Counted from the first letter of the stretch, positions 40,344-49,384 are shown. The stretch: DNA of 64,000 nt from Phyllobacterium sp. 628 (GCF_014189505.1 NZ_CP050301.1:689501-753500), one strand, 5' to 3'. Notes: a model not told the origin generated them from the letters alone. Numbers and translations: made by a program.

Positions 40344-41330
40344 CTACTTCGCCGCGTCAGTGATCTTGGTTGTCCATGCGCCTTCCGGCTTCTTGGTGAT
40401 GACAGGATCGGAACCGCCGCCGAGCAGGGTCTCGACCGTCCGGTCAGCTGCAGCGACATCCAGAACGCCGGTCGAGCCTTCCGTCAGCTTGTTGATCTCC
40501 GCCACCATGCGCTTCTGGTGCTTTTCGGTCTGCGCGCCACTGGCATCGTTTTCTAGCACGATATTGGCTGCTTCATCCGGATGCTGGCGGGCATAGTCCC
40601 AGCCCTTCATCGATGCCTTGACGAAGCGGGCAAGCTTTTCCACCATCTTTGGATCATCAAGGCTCTTCTGCAGCACGTAAAGACCGTCTTCCAGCGTTGC
40701 GACTTTCTCGTCTTCATACTTGAATGTCACAAGCTGATCGGCTGGAATGCCCGCATCGATCACCTGCCAATATTCATTGTAGGTCATGGTCGAGATGCAG
40801 TCCGCCTGCTTCTGGATCAGCGGATCGACATTGAAACCCTGCTTGAGCACGGTCACGCCATCCGGTCCGCCATCGGTCTTCAGGCCCAGATGGTTCATCC
40901 ATGACAGGAACGGATATTCATTGCCACCGAACCAGACACCGAGGGTCTTGCCCTTGAAGTCGGCTGGCTTGGTGATGCCGGTTTCCTTGCGGCAGGTCAG
41001 CATCATGCCGGAGCGCTTGAACGGCTGGGCGATGTTGACGAGCGGCAGACCCTTTTCGCGGGTGGCAAGCGCCGACGGCATCCAGTCGACCACCACATCG
41101 GCGCCGCCACCGGCGATCACCTGCGGCGGGGCAACATCCGGTCCGCCCGGCTTGATCTCCACATCGAGATTGGCTTCTTTGTAGAAGCCCTTGTCCTTGG
41201 CGACGTAATAGCCGGCAAACTGGCCCTGGGTTACCCATTTCAGCTGCAGGGTCAGCTTGTCGGCTGCCAGCGCCGAACCTGCCGTCAGCGTCATCGCCAG
41301 ACACAGCGTCAGTGCGATCGTTTTCTTCAT
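40344..41330 (-). CDS. NMT1/THI5-type ABC transporter substrate-binding protein, likely for pyrimidines
   Basis: 328-residue periplasmic binding protein with a Sec signal (MKKTIALTLCLAMTLTAGSA, cleavage after ALA). The mature part begins DKLTLQLKWVTQGQFAGYYVAKDKGFY, the NMT1/THI5 fold used for thiamine-pyrimidine, riboflavin and pyrimidine-like ligands. Being the last gene of an operon with dihydropyrimidinase and related enzymes, its ligand is most likely uracil, thymine or a dihydropyrimidine (inference). Confidence 0.88.
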   Translation of the reverse strand: MKKTIALTLCLAMTLTAGSALAADKLTLQLKWVTQGQFAGYYVAKDKGFYKEANLDVEIKPGGPDVAPPQVIAGGGADVVVDWMPSALATREKGLPLVNIAQPFKRSGMMLTCRKETGITKPADFKGKTLGVWFGGNEYPFLSWMNHLGLKTDGGPDGVTVLKQGFNVDPLIQKQADCISTMTYNEYWQVIDAGIPADQLVTFKYEDEKVATLEDGLYVLQKSLDDPKMVEKLARFVKASMKGWDYARQHPDEAANIVLENDASGAQTEKHQKRMVAEINKLTEGSTGVLDVAAADRTVETLLGGGSDPVITKKPEGAWTTKITDAAK

Positions 41331-41371
41331 GCTTCAGTTCTCCTCTGTTCCTGTTTTTAAGGTCTGCTTTT

Positions 41372-42478
41372 TCATGTTCTGTAGGATGGGTGCCAGAAAG
41401 TCACGGCCCGCTCAATCAGTGTAATAAGCCCGTAAGACAGCGAACCGGCAAGCGCCGCGACAAAGATTTCCGCCCAGACCATATCGACATTCATGCGGCC
41501 GACTTCCGCCGAGATGCGGAAACCCATGCCGACAATGGGTGAGCCGAAGAATTCGGCAACGATGGCACCGATCAGCGCCAGCGTCGAATTGATCTTCAGT
41601 GCATTGAAAATAAACGGCATGGCCGCAGGCAGGCGCAGCTTGAGCAGTGTCTGGCCATAACTCGAACCATAGGTCTGCATCAGATCGCGTTCCATCGCAC
41701 CGGAAGCGGCAAGTCCCGCCACCGTGTTCACCAGCATCGGGAAGAAGGTCATGATGACAACCACCGCCGCCTTGGATTCCCAGTTTGAGCCGAACCACAT
41801 GACCATGATCGGCGCTATACCGACAACGGGCAGCGCGGCCATCAGATTGCCGATGGGCAGCAGGCCTTTGCGCAGGAACGGCACCCGGTCAACGATGATC
41901 GCAGCAAGGAAGCCGGAGCCGCAGCCGATGGCATAACCGGCAATCGCTGCTTTCAGATAGGTTTGCTGGAAGTCCGCCCACAGGGTTGGTACAGAACCGT
42001 CAATACGCGGGCCAATCATCGACGGCGGCGGCAGCAGGATGGTCGGAACGCCGAAGCCGCGCACGATGATTTCCCACAGGATCAGCAGCCACGCGCCGAA
42101 GATGAACGGCAGGGCAAGATTGATCAATCGCTGCAAATCCGGTGCAGTAGGCCGCAGGCTTGCCAGAGTTTGCACGGTAAACCATGCGAGCAGCCAGGAC
42201 GAGACCACCATGCACCAGTAGCCGGGTTCAGGCCCGGTTGAATGCATGTCGCCAAGGAGGTCGATCAGGCAAAATGCCACCACATGGACAAGCACGAGAA
42301 GCACAGTGAGTGAATAGCGCGACGCGCGGGTAAACAGCGCCACGGCAGCCGCAACGAACAGCATAACCGGCGTGGTATAGGCCAGCGTGGCCTGCACATC
42401 GGCTCCCGAGGAGATGAGCAATCCCGGCACGGCAAACAGAAAGGCTGCAATGGCCAGCGGCGAGCGGGAAATCCTCAT
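41372..42478 (-). CDS. ABC transporter permease with N-terminal membrane extension
   Basis: 368-residue permease of the nitrate/taurine type. The first 120 or so residues form extra membrane helices (LAIAAFLFAVPGLLISSG, TPVMLFVAAAVALF, LTVLLVLVHVVAFCLID) absent from its sister permease. The rest is the standard BPD_transp_1 domain, with the EAA-like loop QTLLKLRLPAAMPFIFNALKI facing the ATPase. It would form a heterodimer with the 291-residue permease encoded upstream; palindromic repeat B1 separates the two genes. Confidence 0.9.
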   Translation of the reverse strand: MRISRSPLAIAAFLFAVPGLLISSGADVQATLAYTTPVMLFVAAAVALFTRASRYSLTVLLVLVHVVAFCLIDLLGDMHSTGPEPGYWCMVVSSWLLAWFTVQTLASLRPTAPDLQRLINLALPFIFGAWLLILWEIIVRGFGVPTILLPPPSMIGPRIDGSVPTLWADFQQTYLKAAIAGYAIGCGSGFLAAIIVDRVPFLRKGLLPIGNLMAALPVVGIAPIMVMWFGSNWESKAAVVVIMTFFPMLVNTVAGLAASGAMERDLMQTYGSSYGQTLLKLRLPAAMPFIFNALKINSTLALIGAIVAEFFGSPIVGMGFRISAEVGRMNVDMVWAEIFVAALAGSLSYGLITLIERAVTFWHPSYRT

Positions 42479-42499
42479 GAACGCTCTCCCTCATGCCCG

Positions 42500-42701
42500 G
42501 CGCCCCTTACCCTCCCCCAACGTGGGGAGGGTCGGACCGAAGGTCCGGGGTGGGGGGGAAACGCGCGCGCGGCATTCTGAGTTGTCGCTCCAATATGCCG
42601 CCGAGAGAACCGTTCTCAGGTTTCCATTTTTTCGATAGTCCCCCCACCCAGCTGTTGCGCAGCGACCCTCCCCACGCTGGCGGAGGGTAAGGGAAGGTGC
42701 C
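42500..42701. repeat. Palindromic repeat family B, copy 1
   Basis: Roughly 200 bases with inverted ends. The left arm includes TTACCCTCCCCCAACGTGGG followed by GAGGGTCGGACCGAAGGTCC; the right arm includes GCGACCCTCCCCACGCTGGC followed by GGAGGGTAAGG. The inner part GGTCCGGGGTGGGGGG is matched by CCCCCCACCC. It shares these blocks with copy 2 at 60752. It sits between two permease genes within one operon, and the coding frames on both sides are intact. Confidence 0.85.
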
Positions 42702-42729
42702 GTCATCAACGTTCCATGTATTGGGGCGC

Positions 42730-43605
42730 TCATGAACGTACCCCCATGCGCCGGTTGACGAGGGTGGCGATCACCCCGATCAGGCTGACGAGAATGGCAG
42801 ACATCAGTGCCGCAGCAATCAGCGCCGCCCAAATCTGGACAGTCTGCCCGTAATAGGATCCGGCAAGCAGCCGCGCACCGATCCCGGCCACTGCACCTGT
42901 CGGCAGTTCACCGACAATGGCACCGACAAGACTGATGGCGACGGCAATTTTCATCGAGGTGAAGAGATAGGGCATCGAAGCTGGCCAGCGCAGCTTCCAG
43001 AACACCTGCGCCTTCGAGGCATTGTAGGTGCGCATCAGATCAAGATGCATGATTTCCGGCGAACGCAGCCCCTTCACCATGCCGACGGCAACGGGAAAGA
43101 ACGAGAGATAGGTAGAAATCATCGCCTTGGGCAGAAGGCCCGTTATGTTTACCGCATTCAGCACCACGATGATCATCGGCGCGATGGCAAGAATGGGTAC
43201 GGTTTGTGAGGTGATGATCCACGGCATCAAGCTCTTGTCGAGCGTGCGCGAATGGACAATGGCAATCGCAAGCAGAATGCCAAGCAGGGTGCCCTGACCG
43301 AAACCCAGCAGTGTAGAGGACAGCGTCACCCCCCCATGATAGACGAGGCTGCGCTTCGATGTCGGGCTGATATCGAACACCGTTTTGCGAATTTCCTCTG
43401 CCACCTGATGCGGTGCGGGCAATACCGGCCGCTCCTGCGCCATGGTGTTGGCAATGAGCTGGCCGGTTGAAATGGTCGTATTGGCGCGCCCCGCCTGATC
43501 CCGTTCGAACGGAGCATTCAGGATGACCGCAAAAATGTACCACAGGGCGAGAATGGCGATCAGGACGGTGCCGACGGGGATCACATGGTTGCGGATGAAA
43601 TTCAT
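42730..43605 (-). CDS. ABC transporter permease
   Basis: 291-residue inner-membrane permease of the nitrate/taurine/THI5 class. It has an N-terminal helix (VIPVGTVLIAILALWYIFAV), a periplasmic loop, then the BPD_transp_1 domain with an EAA-type loop QVFWKLRWPASMPYLFTSMKI. Its start overlaps the stop of the upstream GNAT gene by four bases (ATGA), so the acetyltransferase and the permease are translated together. Confidence 0.92.
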   Translation of the reverse strand: MNFIRNHVIPVGTVLIAILALWYIFAVILNAPFERDQAGRANTTISTGQLIANTMAQERPVLPAPHQVAEEIRKTVFDISPTSKRSLVYHGGVTLSSTLLGFGQGTLLGILLAIAIVHSRTLDKSLMPWIITSQTVPILAIAPMIIVVLNAVNITGLLPKAMISTYLSFFPVAVGMVKGLRSPEIMHLDLMRTYNASKAQVFWKLRWPASMPYLFTSMKIAVAISLVGAIVGELPTGAVAGIGARLLAGSYYGQTVQIWAALIAAALMSAILVSLIGVIATLVNRRMGVRS

Positions 43606-44063
43606 GGGTGCACCCCTGCATCCGGCCGCTGCCAGCGATACAGAATATCCGGCAGATGTTCTTCATTCTCGCCATCGGTACGGCGCACTTCGGCAAAGCC
43701 CTCACGCTGGTAAAACGCCTGCGCACCGCTATTGGCAACAAACGTCCATAGTTCCACAGGGCCGGTTGCCTTTGCTTTGGCGTGGTCAAGCAGTGCCTTG
43801 CCGACGCCTCTGCCACGCTGGTTCTCATGCACATAAAGCGCATTCACCATATTGTCGGGAGCAAGCGCTACCATGCCGGCCACCGTGTCGTCATTATCGG
43901 CGACAAACACTTCGTATTTGCTGAAAACAATATCGCAATAATAGTCGTTGACCTCATCCGCCGGATGGACGCGCGGCATCCATTCCGTCGCGTCGATCCA
44001 TGCGTTGATGATGTCGGCACATTCGCTCATGTCATGCAGTCTGGCGGGCCGGATTGTCATCAT
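43602..44063 (-). CDS. GNAT-family N-acetyltransferase inside the pyrimidine operon
   Basis: 153-residue acetyl-CoA-dependent transferase: ITIRPARLHDM-like start (MMTIRPARLH), ALYVHENQRGRGVGKALLDHAKA with the acetyl-CoA pyrophosphate-binding R/Q-x-x-G-x-G/A loop, and the terminal YQREGFAEVRR. The substrate is unknown. It lies between the transporter ATPase and permease genes and is coupled to the permease, which suggests a link to pyrimidine or beta-alanine metabolism rather than chance. Either of two adjacent ATGs could be used. Confidence 0.88.
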   Translation of the reverse strand: MMTIRPARLHDMSECADIINAWIDATEWMPRVHPADEVNDYYCDIVFSKYEVFVADNDDTVAGMVALAPDNMVNALYVHENQRGRGVGKALLDHAKAKATGPVELWTFVANSGAQAFYQREGFAEVRRTDGENEEHLPDILYRWQRPDAGVHP

Positions 44064-44111
44064 CGTTTCCCTCGCCGCAGAGCCTGCAATCCCGATAAAT
44101 TCAGATCGGCG

Positions 44112-44265
44112 GCTTGCATAAACGGAGTGCGTGGTTCGACAAGCTCACCATGAGGGAAAGTGTTGGCTGCAAAGCCAATCAGCAATTTTGCAGAATATGA
44201 CTCCCTGCAACCCTCCATCTCCCTCATGGTGAGCTTGTCGAACCACGCACTCCGTTTATGCAAGC
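44112..44265. repeat. Palindromic repeat family A, copy 2 (46-base perfect arms)
   Basis: The left arm (44112-44157) and right arm (44220-44265) are perfect complements over 46 bases. The outer 15 (GCTTGCATAAACGGA) are unique to this copy, followed by the shared GTGCGTGGTTCGACAAGC block. The 62-base core holds TTGGCTGCAAAGCCAA, itself a small hairpin, and CTCCCTGCAACCCTCC. It sits between the ATPase and GNAT genes of one operon and could fold into a very stable RNA stem. Confidence 0.92.
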
Positions 44266-44273
44266 GGGAAATA

Positions 44274-45071
44274 TTAGTCTCCATCATAGGAATGGCCATG
44301 GCGCAGGCCTTCGCGCACGCGGTGGGCGATCTCGAGAAACTCGGGCGTTTCGCGAATATCGAGCGTGCGTTCGGTGCCGAGATTGCAATCAATGATCTCG
44401 TGAATGCGGCCCGGGCGCGGGCTCATCACCACGATCTTCGTCGACAGAAAAACTGCCTCGGGAATGGAGTGCGTGACAAAGATGACGGTCTTCTGTGTCT
44501 TTGCCCACAGCTTCAGCAGCTGCTCATTGAGATGGTCGCGGACAATCTCGTCCAGCGCGCCGAACGGCTCATCCATCAGCAGCATATCAGGATCGAAGGA
44601 CAGTGCCCGGGCGATGGAAGCGCGCTGCTGCATGCCGCCGGACAATTGCCATGGAAACTTTTTCTCGAAGCCTGAAAGGTTCACCAGCTCAAGGTTTCTG
44701 GCGATACGCTCAGTCCGCTCGGCTTTCGGCACGCCCATCACTTCCAGCGGCAGAGAAATATTACCGCCGATGGTGCGCCAGGGATAAAGCGCCGCTGCCT
44801 GAAACACATAGCCGTAGGCGCGCTTCTGCCGGGCTTCGGACGGCGTCATGCTATTCACCGAAATCGCCCCTGATGTCGGCTGCTCCAGATCGGCGATCAC
44901 CCGCAGCAATGTGGTCTTGCCGCAACCGGATGGCCCGATGAAGGAAACAAACTCGCCGCTATTCACAGCAAGGTTGATATTCGACAGCGCATTGACCGGC
45001 CCGTCATTGGTCTGGAAGACCAGTGACAGATCCTTGACGTCGATTACGGTTTTGAGGGCCAGAGGTGTCAT
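44274..45071 (-). CDS. ABC transporter ATP-binding protein
   Basis: 265-residue ATPase of the nitrate/taurine/THI5 importer family, from the ATG at MTPLALKTVID. Walker A GPSGCGKTT is near residue 47; the Q-loop is at VFQAAALYPW, the signature at LSGGMQQR, Walker B at MLLMDEPFGALDE, and the switch His at VTHSIPEA. It energises uptake by the two permeases downstream. The start could be further upstream (an in-frame GTG 24 bases before), since the ribosome-binding site is weak. It follows dihydropyrimidinase by 25 bases. Confidence 0.94.
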   Translation of the reverse strand: MTPLALKTVIDVKDLSLVFQTNDGPVNALSNINLAVNSGEFVSFIGPSGCGKTTLLRVIADLEQPTSGAISVNSMTPSEARQKRAYGYVFQAAALYPWRTIGGNISLPLEVMGVPKAERTERIARNLELVNLSGFEKKFPWQLSGGMQQRASIARALSFDPDMLLMDEPFGALDEIVRDHLNEQLLKLWAKTQKTVIFVTHSIPEAVFLSTKIVVMSPRPGRIHEIIDCNLGTERTLDIRETPEFLEIAHRVREGLRHGHSYDGD

Positions 45072-45096
45072 TGAGTTCACTATCGAAACCACTCCA

Positions 45097-46551
45097 TCAG
45101 ACGCCCGCCGGTATGTTCTTCGGGTCCCGTTCCACCTTACGCGGTGCCGTGAGTTCCTTCCATGTGGAAAGTGCACGGTTGGCCGGGGCATTGGCCTCGC
45201 GTTCGACAAAGCGGCCGCTGCCTGTCGGCGCCAGCACTTCGCCGTCCTTATAGGCGATCTGGCCGCGCGACAGGGTGGTGCGCGGCAGGCCGGTTACCTC
45301 AATGCCTTCGAACACATTGTAGTCGATAGCGGATTTCTGTGTCTTGGCGGAAATGGTCTTCGACGCTTCCGGGTCCCAGATGACAATATCCGCATCCGAG
45401 CCCTGCAGGATCGCGCCCTTGCGCGGATAGATGTTGAGAATGCGGGCAATGTTGGTGGAGGTCACGGCAACAAATTCATTTGGTGTGAGCCGCCCGGTGC
45501 GCACGCCCTTGGTCCACAAAACCGGCATACGGTCTTCAAGCCCACCCGTACCGTTCGGAATCTTGGTGAAATCGCCAACACCAAAGCGCTTCTGCTCGGT
45601 GGTAAAGGCGCAGTGATCCGTCGCCACCACCTGCAGGCTGCCGGAGGCGAGACCTGCCCACAGACCGTCCTGGTGGCTCTTGTCGCGGAAGGGCGGCGAC
45701 ATCACGCGGCGGGCAGCATAGTCCCAGTTCTTGTTCTTGTATTCGCTCTCGTCGAGCGTCAGATGCTGCACGAGCGGCTCGCCATAGACACGCATGCCCT
45801 TCTGGCGGGCGCGGCGGATGGCTTCATGCGCCTGTTCGCACGAGACGTGCACGATGTAGAGCGGCACACCAGCCTGATCGGCAATCATGATGGCGCGGTT
45901 GGCGGCTTCGCCTTCCAGTTCAGGCGGGCGGGAATAGCCATGCGCTTCCGGCCCGTTGTTGCCTTCGGCCAGCAGTTTTTGCTGGAGATGCGCGACCACA
46001 TCGCCGTTTTCCGCATGCACCAGCGGCATAGCGCCAATTTCGGCACAGCGCATGAACGAGGCGAACATCTCGTCATCATCCACCATCAGCGCGCCCTTAT
46101 AGGCCATGAAATGCTTGAACGTGTTGATGCCGCGCTCGACCACCTTCGGCATTTCGTCGAAAATCTGCTTGTTCCAGCCGGTGATGGCCATGTGGAAGGA
46201 ATAGTCGGTGCGAGCCTTGCCTGCCTTTTGGAACCAGTCCTGCAAAGCAGCCAGCAGGCCGTCGGAACCGGGCAGAACGAAATCCACCACCATGGTCGTA
46301 CCGCCAGCCAATGCGGCGGCCGTGCCCGTGTCGAAATCGTCCGAAGAATGCGTGCCCATGAAAGGCATTTCGAGATGCGTATGCGGATCGATGCCGCCCG
46401 GCATCAGGTAGCAGCCGGTCGCATCGATAATCTCATCGCCGGAAAGATCAGCGCCGATCTGGGCGATGATGTCGCCGTCAATCAGCACATCCGCCTTGTA
46501 GGTGCGGTCGGCGGCAATAATGGTCCCGCCTTTGATCACTTTCGTAGCCAT
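45097..46551 (-). CDS. hydA: Dihydropyrimidinase (D-hydantoinase)
   Basis: 484-residue amidohydrolase opening dihydrouracil/dihydrothymine to N-carbamoyl-beta-amino acids. Metal ligands: the N-terminal GGIDPHTHLEMPF, the carboxylated lysine in FKHFMAYKGAL, HAENGD, YIVHVSCEQAHEAI and the Asp in ATDHCAF. The second enzymatic step of the reductive pyrimidine pathway, between PreTA and beta-ureidopropionase. It lies 63 bases after the beta-ureidopropionase gene in the same operon. Confidence 0.96.
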   Translation of the reverse strand: MATKVIKGGTIIAADRTYKADVLIDGDIIAQIGADLSGDEIIDATGCYLMPGGIDPHTHLEMPFMGTHSSDDFDTGTAAALAGGTTMVVDFVLPGSDGLLAALQDWFQKAGKARTDYSFHMAITGWNKQIFDEMPKVVERGINTFKHFMAYKGALMVDDDEMFASFMRCAEIGAMPLVHAENGDVVAHLQQKLLAEGNNGPEAHGYSRPPELEGEAANRAIMIADQAGVPLYIVHVSCEQAHEAIRRARQKGMRVYGEPLVQHLTLDESEYKNKNWDYAARRVMSPPFRDKSHQDGLWAGLASGSLQVVATDHCAFTTEQKRFGVGDFTKIPNGTGGLEDRMPVLWTKGVRTGRLTPNEFVAVTSTNIARILNIYPRKGAILQGSDADIVIWDPEASKTISAKTQKSAIDYNVFEGIEVTGLPRTTLSRGQIAYKDGEVLAPTGSGRFVEREANAPANRALSTWKELTAPRKVERDPKNIPAGV

Positions 46552-46614
46552 GTGTTCGTTCCCCTTTTTGGTCTTTTGCCGAACATGCTGCTCTATAAGG
46601 AAATGGGTATCCCG

Positions 46615-47862
46615 TCAGGTCTGGATCTCCGCCGTCTCCAGAACAGCATGCAGAAGGACATCCGTGCCAGCGGCCGCCCATTCCTTGGAAATGTTTTCGT
46701 CTTCATTGTGGCTGAGCCCATCCACGCAGGGGCACATCACCATGGCGGTGGGAGCAACCCGGTTGACCCAGCAGGCATCATGCCCCGCGCCGGAAATGAT
46801 GTTGCGGTGGCTGTATCCCAGCCGTTCGGCTGCATTGCGCACGGCGGTCACACAACCTGCGTCAAAAGTCACAGGATCGAAATGCCCGGCTTCCTCGATC
46901 TCAATTCCGAGCCCCAGTTCCTTGGCAATGAGAGGCGCCTTTTCCTCAAGTTCGGCTTTCATCGCATTCAGCGTATCAAGGTTGGGTGAGCGGAAATCGA
47001 CTGTGAAAACCACCTTGCCGGGAATGACATTGCGTGAGTTCGGATAGACGTCGCAGTGGCCGATGGCACCCACCGCGCTTGGCTGATGCGCCATGGCAAT
47101 GGTGTGAACGAGTTCAGTGATACGCGCCATGCCAAGCCCGGCATTTCTACGCATCGGCATGGGCGTTGATCCCGTATGGCTGTCCTTGCCGGTCAGCGTA
47201 ATTTGCAGCCACCACAGGCCCTGCCCATGGGTGACAACGCCAATATCCTTGCCCTCGATTTCGAGGATGGGCCCCTGTTCGATATGCAGTTCGAACAGCG
47301 CATGCATTTTGCGTGCGCCAACCGTTTCGTCGCCCTTCCAGCCGATGCGTTCCAGCTCATCGCCGAAGGTCTTACCCTTGGCGTCTTCCCGCGCATAGGC
47401 CCAATCTTGGGTATGAATACCGGCAAATACGCCCGATGCCAGCATGGCCGGGGCAAAGCGCGTGCCTTCCTCATTGGTCCAGTTGACCACGACAATCGGA
47501 TGCTTGGTCTTGATGTTGAGATCGTTAAGCGTGCGGATCAATTCCAGCCCGCCAAGGACACCGAGTACGCCGTCATATTTGCCGCCGGTCGGCTGGGTGT
47601 CGAGATGGCTGCCGACATAGACCGGCAGCGCATTCGCGTCGGTGCCTTCGCGGCGGAAGAACATGTTGCCAATGGTATCGACACCCATGGTCATGCCAGC
47701 CTTTTCGCACCAGGACTGGAAAAGACGCCGCCCCTCGGCATCCTCGTCGGTCAGGGTCTGGCGGTTATTGCCGCCACGCAGACCCGGTCCGATCTTCGCC
47801 ATTTCCATCAGGCTGTCCCAGAGACGGTCGCCGTTGATCCTGAGATTTCCAGTGAGCGCCAT
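46615..47862 (-). CDS. Beta-ureidopropionase-type M20 amidohydrolase (Zn-dependent N-carbamoyl amino acid hydrolase)
   Basis: 415-residue hydrolase of the M20/allantoate amidohydrolase group. Metal-binding and catalytic elements are GSHLDTQPTGGKYDGVLGVLGGLE, NWTNEEGTRFAPAM, ELHIEQGPILE and the C-terminal SGAGHDACWVNRV. In this operon the expected reaction is N-carbamoyl-beta-alanine to beta-alanine, CO2 and ammonia. By sequence alone, allantoate or L-carbamoyl amino acid hydrolysis are alternatives. It starts 12 bases after the aminotransferase gene. Confidence 0.92.
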   Translation of the reverse strand: MALTGNLRINGDRLWDSLMEMAKIGPGLRGGNNRQTLTDEDAEGRRLFQSWCEKAGMTMGVDTIGNMFFRREGTDANALPVYVGSHLDTQPTGGKYDGVLGVLGGLELIRTLNDLNIKTKHPIVVVNWTNEEGTRFAPAMLASGVFAGIHTQDWAYAREDAKGKTFGDELERIGWKGDETVGARKMHALFELHIEQGPILEIEGKDIGVVTHGQGLWWLQITLTGKDSHTGSTPMPMRRNAGLGMARITELVHTIAMAHQPSAVGAIGHCDVYPNSRNVIPGKVVFTVDFRSPNLDTLNAMKAELEEKAPLIAKELGLGIEIEEAGHFDPVTFDAGCVTAVRNAAERLGYSHRNIISGAGHDACWVNRVAPTAMVMCPCVDGLSHNEDENISKEWAAAGTDVLLHAVLETAEIQT

Positions 47863-47874
47863 GTGACGTAATCC

Positions 47875-49200
47875 TTATGCGAGGTTTTTGAGAACGTCGG
47901 CCAGCGTGTCGAACAGATGTTCGATCTGGCCTTTGGTGATGATCAGCGGCGGTGACAGCGCAATGATATCGCCCGTTGTGCGGATGAGAACACCTTTTTC
48001 ATAGGCGTCAAGGAACGCCTGAAACGCCCGTTTGGTCGGTGCCCCGGGAATTGGTTCCAGTTCGATGGCACCGATCAATCCGAGATTGCGGATATCGATG
48101 ACATGCGGCAGCCCCTTCAGGGCATGCAGTGCATCAGCCCAGTAATCCGAAAGCTCCGCAGCGCGGGTAAGCAACCCTTCTTCTTCATAGGTGTCGAGTG
48201 TTGCGAGCGCTGCCGCGCAGGCAATCGGATGGCCGGAATAGGTATAGCCGTGGAACAGCTCGATCGTGTTCTCAGGGCCATTCATGAAGGCTTCGTAGAT
48301 CTGCTTGGTGGCAAACACCGCGCCCATGGGAATGACACCGCTGGTGATACCCTTGGCCGTGGTGATGAGATCGGGAACAACGCCGAAATAATCGACGGCA
48401 AACGGTGTGCCGAGACGGCCGAACCCGGTAATGACCTCGTCGAAAATCAGCAGAATGTCGTTCTTGGTGCAGATCTCGCGCAGACGCTGCAAATAGCCTT
48501 TTGGTGGAATGAGAACGCCGGTCGATCCCGCCACCGGTTCGACGATAACAGCCGCGATATTCGAGGCATCGTGCAGGGCGATGACCTTTTCCAGATCGTC
48601 AGCAAATTCGGCGCCATATTCCGGCTCGCCGCGGGTAAAGGCATTGCGCGCCAGATCATGCGTGTGGCGAATGTGATCGACACCGCCCAGCGCATTGCCG
48701 AAGGCCTTGCGGTTGCCGGAAATGCCGCCGACGGAAATGCCGCCGAAGCCCACGCCATGATAGCCGCGCTCGCGGCCGATCAGTTTGGTCTTGGTGCCAT
48801 TACCCTTGGCGCGGTGATAGGCAAGGGCGATTTTCAGCGCCGTATCGACCGATTCCGAACCGGAATTGGTGAAGAACACATGGTCAATCGGCGAGGGCAG
48901 CATGGCCACAAGCCGCGCCGCCAGTTCGAACACTTTGGGGTGACCCATCTGGAAAGCGGGTGCGTAATCCAGCTCGGCAACCTGTTTCTGCACCGCCTCG
49001 ACGATTTTTGGACGCGAATGGCCCGCATTGCAGCACCAAAGGCCTGCCGTTCCATCAAGGATTTCGCGGCCATCGGCAGATTTGAAATGCATATCCTTGG
49101 CGCTGACCAGAAGGCGGGGATTTTGCTTGAATTGCCGGTTTGCCGAAAACGGCATCCAGAACGCTTCGAGATTGTTTGTCCCCAATGCCGGTTTCGACAT
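47875..49200 (-). CDS. Class III omega-aminotransferase, probably beta-alanine:pyruvate
   Basis: 441-residue PLP enzyme from the ATG preceded by GGAGG (MSKPALGTNNLEAFWMPF). Motifs: NSGSESVDTALKIALAYHR, RGYHGVGFGG, the PLP-aspartate segment LLIFDEVITGFGRLGTPF, and the Schiff-base lysine in TTAKGITSGVIPMGAVF. It most resembles beta-alanine:pyruvate transaminases, which yield malonate semialdehyde. First gene of the catabolic operon, starting 81 bases from a RutR box. A longer frame to 49272 crosses toward the operator and is unlikely. Confidence 0.93.
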   Translation of the reverse strand: MSKPALGTNNLEAFWMPFSANRQFKQNPRLLVSAKDMHFKSADGREILDGTAGLWCCNAGHSRPKIVEAVQKQVAELDYAPAFQMGHPKVFELAARLVAMLPSPIDHVFFTNSGSESVDTALKIALAYHRAKGNGTKTKLIGRERGYHGVGFGGISVGGISGNRKAFGNALGGVDHIRHTHDLARNAFTRGEPEYGAEFADDLEKVIALHDASNIAAVIVEPVAGSTGVLIPPKGYLQRLREICTKNDILLIFDEVITGFGRLGTPFAVDYFGVVPDLITTAKGITSGVIPMGAVFATKQIYEAFMNGPENTIELFHGYTYSGHPIACAAALATLDTYEEEGLLTRAAELSDYWADALHALKGLPHVIDIRNLGLIGAIELEPIPGAPTKRAFQAFLDAYEKGVLIRTTGDIIALSPPLIITKGQIEHLFDTLADVLKNLA

Positions 49201-49280
49201 GTGACGTACGCCTCCTGTTTGCAGACATTGCCGCTTGTTTTGTGTTCCCGAATGATTGAACCTGTGGTGCAATCAAAAAC

Positions 49281-49296
49281 TTGACTAGTTGGTCAA
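49281..49296. promoter_or_regulatory. RutR operator between the pyrimidine operon and rutR
   Basis: TTGACTAGTTGGTCAA matches the RutR consensus TTGACCANNTGGTCAA at 13 of 14 fixed positions. It is placed in the 184-base gap between the divergent aminotransferase gene and rutR, so it can control both. Confidence 0.85.
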
Positions 49297-49384
49297 AATG
49301 CAGGCTAGAAGAGCATAGGAAGCCGGTCAAGCGCTTTATGGGGAATAAGGGCAGTTCCGGGATGCGACGAAACGGCCCGTCATA

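Noticed and set aside
44848..46989. A 713-codon open frame on the plus strand opposite dihydropyrimidinase
   Set aside because: It lies antisense to a clear dihydropyrimidinase and parts of two neighbouring genes. The translation has no recognisable motif and a His/Arg/Gly-rich composition typical of mirror frames in GC-rich DNA.
48103..49284. A 393-codon open frame on the plus strand opposite the omega-aminotransferase
   Set aside because: The aminotransferase on the other strand has all catalytic motifs; the mirror frame has none and crosses the RutR operator region.
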